Shown piece after piece: positions 7,254 to 12,652 of a stretch of DNA of 12,652 bases. Position 1 is the stretch's first letter; every line of letters starts with the position of its first letter. The notes under the pieces are model-generated. The model saw nothing but the letters and a program-made list of their open reading frames with translations, was not told where the DNA came from and made no database searches. The position numbers and the translations under genes are program-made. Source of the stretch: Pseudomonadota bacterium (GTDB lineage Bacteria > Pseudomonadota > Alphaproteobacteria > Rhizobiales > Aestuariivirgaceae); contig JAEKFU010000654.1 in assembly GCA_016522385.1 (NCBI GenBank), positions 1 through 12,652 on the forward strand, read 5' to 3'.

Positions 7254-7691
7254 ATGCAATCCACAGCAGCTACGGTTTCTGAGTACCTTGCCGAGCTCCC
7301 CGATGACCGCCGCGAAGTCATCGAGGCCATTCGCGAAGTCGTACTCGCCAATCTTCCCACCGGCTACGTCGAAGAGATGAACTGGGGCATGATCTCTTAT
7401 GAGGTGCCGCTTAAAACGTCCGGCAAGACCTACAATGGCAAACCTCTGATGTACTCCGCACTCGGCAACCAGAAGCGGCATATGGTGCTTTACTTGTGTG
7501 GGCTATACTGCAAACCGGAAATCAAGAAACGCTTCGAGGCAGACTGGGCCGGATCGGGCAAGAAGCTCGACATGGGCGCGGCCTGTGTCCGCTTCAAGAA
7601 GCTCGACGACCTGCATTTGCCGGCAGTCAAGATGGCGATTTCAGCGGTTAGCATCGAGGACTTTATTGCCGCCGTTCCGAAAAAGAAGTGA
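7254..7691 (+). CDS. DUF1801-domain protein (YdhG-like)
   Basis: This 145-residue soluble protein matches the DUF1801 / YdhG-like fold. It has an N-terminal helix region QSTAATVSEYLAELPDDRREVIEAIREVV, then the typical EEMNWGMISYEVP turn, and a core ending GAACVRFKKLDDLHLPAVK. The C-terminus is SIEDFIAAVPKKK. These small proteins are widespread and cytosolic; their biochemical role is unsettled. I prefer the ATG at 7254 because family members begin close to the QSTAATVxEYL helix. An in-frame ATG at 7224 adds ten residues (MPKSWCNQSC) that look unrelated. Neither start has a good ribosome-binding site. The 194-base divergent gap to the MFS gene (7060-7253) presumably carries both promoters, but none is clear by eye. 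Confidence 0.85.
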   Translation: MQSTAATVSEYLAELPDDRREVIEAIREVVLANLPTGYVEEMNWGMISYEVPLKTSGKTYNGKPLMYSALGNQKRHMVLYLCGLYCKPEIKKRFEADWAGSGKKLDMGAACVRFKKLDDLHLPAVKMAISAVSIEDFIAAVPKKK

Positions 7692-7786
7692 ACGCCAGCG
7701 ACGCTTTCGGCTAAAGCTGTGTCGGCAATAAGAGATGGCGAATGCCACCACCCGGTTAGGGTGACGGGCCGCAATCGACTGCAGTT

Positions 7787-7792
7787 GGAGGA
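7787..7792 (+). promoter_or_regulatory. Strong ribosome-binding site of the aminotransferase gene
   Basis: GGAGGA lies seven bases before the ATG at 7800. This is the best Shine-Dalgarno match in the window, and it fixes the start there rather than 81 bases upstream. Confidence 0.75.
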
Positions 7793-7799
7793 ACACCCC

Positions 7800-8936
7800 A
7801 TGCCTGGTCTGAACCCCGAAATTGATCCCGACGGTCTGCTGGAATTCTCCGTGGTCTTCACCGACCGTTCGCTCAACCACATGTCGAAAACGTTCCAGAG
7901 TGTGATGAACGACATTTCGACAACGCTGAAGGATATCTACAGCGCCGATGCGGTCGTGGTCGTCCCTGGCGGCGGCACCTATGGCATGGAAGCCGTGGCG
8001 CGGCAGTTGGCGGGTGACAAGAAGTGCCTGGTTGTGCGCAATGGCTGGTTTAGCTTCCGCTGGACGCAGATCCTGGAGGCCGGGGACATTGCTGCCGAAA
8101 CCGTAGTGCTCAAGGCGCGCCAGACCGGCAACGATCCGCAATCTCCCTTTGCCCCAACGCCAATCGAAGAGGTCGTTGCGACAATCGCGCAGGAAAAGCC
8201 GAACATCGTCTTTGCGCCCCACGTCGAGACCTCTGCCGGCATCATGCTACCGGACGACTATATCCGTCGGGTCGGCGAAGTTACCCGCGCCGTCGGCGGA
8301 CTGTTCGTGCTCGATTGCATTGCATCGGGCGCTATCTGGGTCGACATGCGCACCAACCACGTCGATGTCCTGATTTCGGCGCCGCAGAAGGGCTGGAGTG
8401 CATCGCCCTGCGCCGGGTTGGTGATGATGGGTGAAAGGGCCATGGCCGTGACCGAGGAAACCGCCAGCTCCAGCTTTGCCTGCGATCTGAAGAAATGGTG
8501 GCAGATCATGCAGGCCTATGAGAATGGCGGCCATGCCTATCACGCGACCATGCCGACCGATGGGCTGCTCCGGTTCCGTGACGTGATGCGAGAGACGCAG
8601 GACTACGGTTTCGACAAGGTCATGGCCGAGCAGCGCGAGCTCGGCGGCAAGGTGCGTCGACTACTGGCCGAACGCGGCTTCAAGGGCCTGGCAGCACCCG
8701 GCTTCGAAGCGCCGGGCGTAGTAGTCTGTTACACTGATGACAACGACATCCAGAACGGCAAAAAGTTCGCCGCAGCGGGGCTGCAGATCGCCGCCGGCGT
8801 GCCGTTGCAATGTGACGAGCCGGACGACTTCAGCACCTTCCGCATCGGTCTGTTCGGCCTCGACAAGCTGCACAATGTCGACCGCACGATCAGCCATCTG
8901 ACCGAAGCGTTGGACACCATAACTCCAGGCGCCTAG
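7800..8936 (+). CDS. Class V PLP-dependent aminotransferase
   Basis: This 378-residue protein has the fold-type I class V pattern. The phosphate-binding loop PGGGTYGMEA is at 56-65, followed by HVETSAG (141-147), a cofactor-contacting Asp172 in FVLDCIASG, and the Schiff-base lysine Lys197 in LISAPQKGWSASP. Characterised relatives include alanine/serine-glyoxylate and 2-aminoethylphosphonate transaminases, which move an amino group between small amino acids or amines and 2-oxo acids. Which donor this one uses cannot be told from sequence. It is cytosolic, with no signal peptide. The start is fixed by the GGAGGA at 7787-7792. It lies 108 bases after the DUF1801 gene and probably has its own promoter. 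Two hairpins follow the stop, before the ALDH-SDR operon in the same orientation, so co-regulation with that operon is possible but unproven. Confidence 0.9.
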   Translation: MPGLNPEIDPDGLLEFSVVFTDRSLNHMSKTFQSVMNDISTTLKDIYSADAVVVVPGGGTYGMEAVARQLAGDKKCLVVRNGWFSFRWTQILEAGDIAAETVVLKARQTGNDPQSPFAPTPIEEVVATIAQEKPNIVFAPHVETSAGIMLPDDYIRRVGEVTRAVGGLFVLDCIASGAIWVDMRTNHVDVLISAPQKGWSASPCAGLVMMGERAMAVTEETASSSFACDLKKWWQIMQAYENGGHAYHATMPTDGLLRFRDVMRETQDYGFDKVMAEQRELGGKVRRLLAERGFKGLAAPGFEAPGVVVCYTDDNDIQNGKKFAAAGLQIAAGVPLQCDEPDDFSTFRIGLFGLDKLHNVDRTISHLTEALDTITPGA

Positions 8937-8943
8937 ACCCGCT

Positions 8944-8970
8944 CGTTTCAGCTTGAATCTATCTGAAGCG
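8944..8970 (+). terminator. Candidate terminator after the aminotransferase gene
   Basis: CGTTTCAG (8944-8951) pairs with CTGAAGCG (8963-8970), eight pairs including one T-G wobble, around an 11-base loop. It starts eight bases after the stop codon and is followed by TTATT. It is a modest intrinsic terminator. Confidence 0.5.
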
Positions 8971-8980
8971 TTATTCGGCT

Positions 8981-9014
8981 AACCTATTGAAGAAAATTAG
9001 GTTTACTGTTTTTT
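8981..9014 (+). terminator. Second, AT-rich terminator-like hairpin with T6 run
   Basis: AACCTA (8981-8986) and TAGGTT (8998-9003) form a 6-bp stem with an 11-base loop. A TTTTTT run follows at 9009-9014. The stem is weak, but a proper T-run follows, so it may back up the hairpin at 8944-8970. Confidence 0.4.
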
Positions 9015-9069
9015 AATCTGCAGGCGGCCTCACAGTCATACGCAAAAGTGGATCTAGGCTTACGGGGTC

Positions 9070-9085
9070 TTGATCGCTATATCAA
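9070..9085. promoter_or_regulatory. Dyad TTGAT-N6-ATCAA, possible operator of the ALDH-SDR operon
   Basis: Perfect 5-bp half-sites (9070-9074 and 9081-9085) are spaced by six bases. They lie 74 bases before the ALDH start, in an AT-rich stretch unlike the coding DNA around it. The left half-site could also serve as a -35 element (TTGATC), with GATTTT 17 bases downstream as a poor -10. The size fits a dimeric repressor site, but no regulator gene lies in the window. Confidence 0.3.
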
Positions 9086-9143
9086 CAGCTTAGATTTTCA
9101 AACGCTTGCAGCGCCGGAAAAGGTGCCGTGCTTTTTTTCTGAC

Positions 9144-9149
9144 AAGGAG
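9144..9149 (+). promoter_or_regulatory. Ribosome-binding site of the aldehyde dehydrogenase gene
   Basis: AAGGAG lies nine bases before the ATG at 9159. It decides this start over an in-frame GTG at 9048, whose extra 37 residues have no family counterpart. Confidence 0.7.
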
Positions 9150-9158
9150 AGTTTGAAG

Positions 9159-10595
9159 ATGCAGCGCGCGACGCAATTTTACATCAATGGTAAATGGGTC
9201 GAACCGGTCGAGCCGCATGATCACGACGTAGTCAATCCGGCCACTGAAGAGCCGTTTGCGGTTATCTCGCTTGGCACGAAGGCCGATGTCGACAAGGCGG
9301 TCGCCGCGGCCCGCGCCGCCTTTGCCACCTACAGTCAGACAAGACTCGACGAACGCCTTGCGTTGCTGCAAAAGCTCTGTGAGATCACCAGGCGGCGGAT
9401 GCCGGATATGGCTGAGGCCATCTCCCTTGAAATGGGTGCGCCCAAGACTCTGGCCGGCAGCGCGCAGGCCGGTGCCGGTCCGCACCACATCGGCGCCTTT
9501 GTCGAAGCACTCAAGGAGTTTCGCTTCGAGTACGATTTCAACGACAGTGGCGAGCGTATCGTGCATGAACCGATCGGCGTCTGCGGCTTGATCACCCCGT
9601 GGAACTGGCCGCTAAACCAGATTGCCCTGAAGGTCGCCCCGGCCCTCGCCGTTGGCTGCACCGTTGTCCTTAAGCCCTCCGAAGTTGCCCCCATGTCCGG
9701 ACTATTGTTCGCCGAGATGATCGCAGAAGCCGGCTACCCGGCCGGCGTCTTCAACCTGGTGAGCGGTGATGGGCCTGGCGTCGGTGAGGCCTTGTCGCAT
9801 CACCCGGATATCGACATGGTGTCGTTCACCGGCTCGACCCGCGGCGGCATTGCCGTCACCAAGGGTGCTGCCGATACGGTCAAGCGGGTCACGCTGGAAC
9901 TCGGTGGTAAGTCGCCCAACATCATCTTCGCAGACGCCGATCTCGAAAAGGCCGTCAAAGGTGGCGTGCTGCACTGTTTCAACAATACTGGGCAGTCTTG
10001 CAATGCTCCCACCCGCATGCTCATCGAGCGTCCCGTCTACGAGGAGGCCATAAAAATTGCCGCCAAGACCGGCGCAAAGGTCAGGGTCGGCGATCCAGCC
10101 GAGGACGGCCGACATATTGGTCCGCTAGTGTCCGAAGCCCAGTTCAAAAAGGTGCAGGGCCTGATCGACACGGCAATCTTGGAAGGCAACCGTGTCGTGC
10201 TCGGTGGTGCCGGCCGTCCTGAAGGATTTAATCGCGGTTACTTCGTGCGCCCGACAATCTTTGCCGATGTTTCCAACGACCAGACCATCGCCCGCGAAGA
10301 GGTCTTCGGCCCGGTCCTCGCGATGATGCCGTTCGAGACTGAAGAAGAGGCCGTCGACATTGCCAATGACACCCCTTACGGGCTCGCCGCCTATCTGCAT
10401 AGTTGCAACCCGAAGCGCGCCAATCGTGTCGCCCGCCAGCTGCGCGCCGGCATGGTAATGATCAACGGCGCCCAGCGTCCGGCCGGCAGCCCGTTCGGTG
10501 GCTACAAACAGTCCGGCAACGGCCGTGAAGGCGGCAAATGGGGCCTTGAGGACTTCCTCGAGGTAAAGGCGATCAGCGGTTATCAGACGGCCTGA
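9159..10595 (+). CDS. NAD(P)-dependent aldehyde dehydrogenase
   Basis: This 478-residue protein is a full-length ALDH-superfamily enzyme that oxidises an aldehyde to the carboxylate. The oxyanion Asn149 is in ITPWNWP, and Lys172 and Glu175 are in VVLKPSE. The Rossmann-fold turn FTGSTRGG is at 223-230. The general base Glu247 is in LELGGKSPN and the nucleophile Cys281 in GQSCNAPTR. EEVFGPV (380-386) and SPFGGYKQSGNGREGG (444-459) complete the pattern. Glu175 at the cofactor ribose position tends to favour NAD. No signal peptide is visible, so the enzyme is cytosolic. The subfamily includes aldehyde dehydrogenases for pyridine, terpene and other ring-derived aldehydes, so the natural aldehyde remains open. 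It is first in an operon with the SDR gene, 9 bases downstream. The upstream AT-rich region with the TTGAT dyad probably holds its promoter. Confidence 0.94.
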   Translation: MQRATQFYINGKWVEPVEPHDHDVVNPATEEPFAVISLGTKADVDKAVAAARAAFATYSQTRLDERLALLQKLCEITRRRMPDMAEAISLEMGAPKTLAGSAQAGAGPHHIGAFVEALKEFRFEYDFNDSGERIVHEPIGVCGLITPWNWPLNQIALKVAPALAVGCTVVLKPSEVAPMSGLLFAEMIAEAGYPAGVFNLVSGDGPGVGEALSHHPDIDMVSFTGSTRGGIAVTKGAADTVKRVTLELGGKSPNIIFADADLEKAVKGGVLHCFNNTGQSCNAPTRMLIERPVYEEAIKIAAKTGAKVRVGDPAEDGRHIGPLVSEAQFKKVQGLIDTAILEGNRVVLGGAGRPEGFNRGYFVRPTIFADVSNDQTIAREEVFGPVLAMMPFETEEEAVDIANDTPYGLAAYLHSCNPKRANRVARQLRAGMVMINGAQRPAGSPFGGYKQSGNGREGGKWGLEDFLEVKAISGYQTA

Positions 10596-10604
10596 GAAGA
10601 GACG

Positions 10605-11393
10605 ATGGCAGGTGTCGCAGGACGTGTCGCGCTGGTCACCGGCGCCGGCAGTGCCGGCGGCATCGGCTTTGCCTGTGCACAGGCCTTGCTCGCCGGTGGC
10701 GCCAGGGTAGCGATTACGTCGACTACCGGGCGCATCCGCAACCGCCTTACCGAGCTCGGCGGCGCCGACGGCGCGAGCTTCGCCGCCACCGCCGATCTCA
10801 CCGACAGTCGACAGGTCGACCAGCTTGTGAGCGACATCGAGGCCGCTCTCGGCCCGCTTGACATCGTCGTCAACAATGCCGGCATGGTACAGACCGGCTG
10901 CGACGATCCCTCTCGGCTGACCCAGAACATCGATAACACGCAATGGCGCCGCGGCATCGACATCAACCTGACCAATGTATTTTACGTCACCCGGCGCGTA
11001 CTACCGGGCATGCTCGAGCGAAAATATGGCCGCATCGTCAACATGTCATCGGTCACCGGTCCGGTCGTCGCCAACCCTAAAAGCACCATCTATTCAGCTG
11101 CCAAGGCCGGCATTCTCGGGATGACCCGTGCCCAGGCGATAGAAGTCGCCGCCAACAATATAACTGTCAATGCCATCGGCCCTGGCTGGATCGAGACTAC
11201 CTCGTCAAGCCCGGAAGAAATTGTCGCCGGCAGGAACAGCCCGGCCCGCCGCCCCGGCCGCCCCGATGAGATTGCATCCGTTGCGGCATTCCTCGCCAGC
11301 GAAGAGGCCAGCTACCTGACCGGCCAACTCATCGTCGTCGATGGCGGCAACACCATCCAGGAATACAAAGGTCCCCGCGACGGATATTATTGA
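10605..11393 (+). CDS. Short-chain dehydrogenase/reductase (SDR)
   Basis: This 262-residue classical-type SDR interconverts an alcohol (or hydroxyacyl group) and a carbonyl using NAD(P). The cofactor loop TGAGSAGGIG is at 12-21, two residues longer than the common TGxGSGIG form. NNAG is at 90-93. The catalytic set is Asn121 (DINL), Ser149 (MSSVTG), Tyr163 and Lys167 (YSAAKAG). The FabG-like end is YLTGQLIVVDGGN (238-249), followed by a distinctive tail QEYKGPRDGYY. The ATG at 10605 follows the ALDH stop by 9 bases, with a weak GAGAAGAG overlapping that stop, which points to translational coupling in one operon. Paired with the ALDH it would fit an alcohol-to-aldehyde-to-acid route, though a FabG-like reductive role is not excluded. 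Confidence 0.92.
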   Translation: MAGVAGRVALVTGAGSAGGIGFACAQALLAGGARVAITSTTGRIRNRLTELGGADGASFAATADLTDSRQVDQLVSDIEAALGPLDIVVNNAGMVQTGCDDPSRLTQNIDNTQWRRGIDINLTNVFYVTRRVLPGMLERKYGRIVNMSSVTGPVVANPKSTIYSAAKAGILGMTRAQAIEVAANNITVNAIGPGWIETTSSSPEEIVAGRNSPARRPGRPDEIASVAAFLASEEASYLTGQLIVVDGGNTIQEYKGPRDGYY

Positions 11394-11451
11394 TGCTGTT
11401 CACACAATATACCGGCCTTGTTCTTGACCTCCTGTTCCCGCGCAACTGCCC

Positions 11452-11472
11452 GTTTCGAGTCAAACTCGAGGC
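11452..11472. terminator. Small hairpin between convergent SDR and MFS genes
   Basis: TCGAGT (11455-11460) and ACTCGA (11464-11469) pair around a 3-base loop. Two G-T wobbles and a G-C extend the stem outward to 11452 and 11472. It has no T-run and lies in the 107-base convergent gap, so it may be a weak bidirectional stop. Confidence 0.35.
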
Positions 11473-11500
11473 ACGTCGGTGTGGATCTGGCCGTTTCGCA

Positions 11501-12652
11501 TCACCAACGCATCGTTAGTTGATGGATCACTCCTGCGACCATCGCACTGATTGCCATGATCCACAGCGCGGCCAACGGCACTCCACCCTGCAACGCCCCG
11601 GTTAATTGCGAGGCTGACGCACCGATGGTCATCTGCGCAAAGCCCGACAAGCCAGCCGCCGCACCGATGGTGCGCGGCAGGACCGAAATCGCTGCTGCGG
11701 TGCCATTGGGAATCGTCATTCCGTTGCCCAGGGTCACCAGCAGCATCGGTGCAAACAAGCTGAATGGTGACAACAGACCGGTCAGGCTGGCGCTTAGCAT
11801 GATCAATGTACCGACGATCGCCAACCCGTTGCCGATGCTGATCATCCGGTCAATGCCGATTTTTTGGGAATAGCGGCCCGACAGGAAATTGCCGGTCATG
11901 TATCCGACAGACACCAGCAGAAACCAGATGCCGTAGTCGAGCGGCGAGCGGCCCAGCACATTGACCATAATATAGGGCGCACCGGCAATGAAGGAAAAGA
12001 ACACCGCGCTGCAAAAGCCCAGCGTCAGGGTGTGGCCGATAAACCGTGGCTCGCGCACCAGCCGCGGCAGACCCTCACTTAGCCGCGTTCCGCTGTTGCC
12101 GCCCTCCGGATTGGTCTCCGGCAGGCGCCAAATGGTCAGCGCCAGGATAACCGCACCGAACCCGCCAATGATGTGGAAAGCCAGGCGCCATGTCGAGAAT
12201 TGGTCAATGAGCCCTCCCAGCGCCGGGGCGAACATCGGCACCAATACCCAGGCCATGGTGATGTAGCCGATCACACTGGCTGAGGCTTCCCGCCCATGCA
12301 AATCGCGCACGATAGCGCGCGCCAGCACCATGCCTGATGCACCGCCAAGTGCTTGCAGGAAGCGCGCCGCCATGAGCGTTTCGATCGATGTGGCCAAGGC
12401 GCACAACAGGCTGGCGAACACATAGAGTGCAAGACCCGCCAGCATTGCCGGGCGGCGACCGAACCGGTCCGACAAAGGGCCATAGAACAGCTGGCTGATG
12501 GCTATTCCGGCTAGATAAACTGTGAGTGTCAGCTGCACGGCACCGGAACTTGCCGAAAACTCGCTCATTAGTCCGGGGATGAACGGCACGAATATGTTCA
12601 TCGCCAGCGGCCCGACAGTGCTGACCGCGACCAGGATCGCATAGAACAGCAT
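11501..12652 (-). CDS. Bcr/CflA-type multidrug efflux MFS transporter (possibly 5'-truncated by window edge)
   Basis: The 383 residues present show the drug:H+ antiporter (Bcr/CflA) pattern: MFS motif A YGPLSDRFGRRP (57-68) and the family block RFLQALGGASGMVLARAIVRD (97-117). About 12 hydrophobic segments follow, ending HQLTMRW. Family members export antibiotics such as bicyclomycin or chloramphenicol from the inner membrane; the substrate here is unknown. The last codon in the window happens to be an ATG, giving 14 residues before GPLAMNIFVP. E. coli Bcr has about 20 there, so the true start could be this codon or lie just outside; the edge hides any ribosome-binding site. The gene converges on the ALDH-SDR operon. 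Confidence 0.9.
   Translation of the reverse strand: MLFYAILVAVSTVGPLAMNIFVPFIPGLMSEFSASSGAVQLTLTVYLAGIAISQLFYGPLSDRFGRRPAMLAGLALYVFASLLCALATSIETLMAARFLQALGGASGMVLARAIVRDLHGREASASVIGYITMAWVLVPMFAPALGGLIDQFSTWRLAFHIIGGFGAVILALTIWRLPETNPEGGNSGTRLSEGLPRLVREPRFIGHTLTLGFCSAVFFSFIAGAPYIMVNVLGRSPLDYGIWFLLVSVGYMTGNFLSGRYSQKIGIDRMISIGNGLAIVGTLIMLSASLTGLLSPFSLFAPMLLVTLGNGMTIPNGTAAAISVLPRTIGAAAGLSGFAQMTIGASASQLTGALQGGVPLAALWIMAISAMVAGVIHQLTMRW

Noticed and set aside
7749..7763. CACCC-ggtta-GGGTG hairpin before the aminotransferase gene, considered as part of a riboswitch
   Set aside because: It has only five pairs, and the 108-base leader shows no conserved riboswitch core such as a glycine aptamer.
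7641..8222. 193-codon minus-strand frame across the DUF1801-aminotransferase gap
   Set aside because: It overlaps both supported genes and the strong GGAGGA site, and has no family resemblance.
9048..9158. 37-residue N-terminal extension of the ALDH from a GTG
   Set aside because: AAGGAG lies at the right distance from the ATG at 9159, and the extension falls in AT-rich non-coding sequence without family counterpart.
10125..10943. 272-codon minus-strand frame across the ALDH-SDR junction
   Set aside because: It crosses two well-supported plus-strand genes and their coupled junction, so it is a shadow frame.
1..12652. Mobile element, prophage, defence island or CRISPR array
   Set aside because: No transposase, integrase, att-like repeat, repeat-spacer pattern or defence-type domain is visible on either strand. 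All large genes are core or common metabolic and transport families.

Overview
The window looks like ordinary chromosomal DNA of an alphaproteobacterium. GC content is high (about 60% by eye). Supporting features are an ELM1/DUF1022-family protein, a UvrB with the long N-terminal extension seen in that class, and intergenic palindromes of a kind common in those genomes. Order and genus cannot be fixed from the sequence. I see no phage, plasmid, transposase, CRISPR, tRNA or rRNA signal, and no gap between genes exceeds about 225 bases.

Layout, left to right. Positions 3-146 hold the 3' end of an unrecognised plus-strand gene. A glyoxalase-II-like MBL-fold hydrolase follows on the plus strand (255-905) and is closed by a large hairpin. 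Next comes a minus-strand block: the ELM1-family protein (1091-2161), a 53-residue secreted mini-protein (2378-2539), uvrB (2611-5109), a two-CBS-domain protein (5306-5740) and an FSR-like MFS transporter (5857-7059). A divergent promoter region then leads into a plus-strand block: a DUF1801 protein (7254-7691), a class V PLP aminotransferase (7800-8936), an aldehyde dehydrogenase (9159-10595) and a short-chain dehydrogenase (10605-11393). A convergent Bcr/CflA-type drug efflux MFS gene (11501-12652, minus) runs to the window edge.

How the genes work together. Only the aldehyde dehydrogenase and the SDR are clearly co-transcribed, with a 9-base gap. Together they suggest oxidation of an alcohol or hydroxy compound through a carbonyl to a carboxylate, but the substrate is not readable from the sequence. 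The aminotransferase lies upstream in the same orientation, but terminator-like hairpins and an AT-rich control region separate it, so a shared pathway is only a possibility. uvrB is a housekeeping nucleotide-excision-repair gene. The rest look like independent single-gene units.

I found no convincing new multi-gene system. The items most worth a second look are the bacterial ELM1 homologue, the Cys-pair secreted mini-protein beside uvrB, the 19-bp hairpin after the MBL gene, and the dyad in front of the ALDH-SDR operon.
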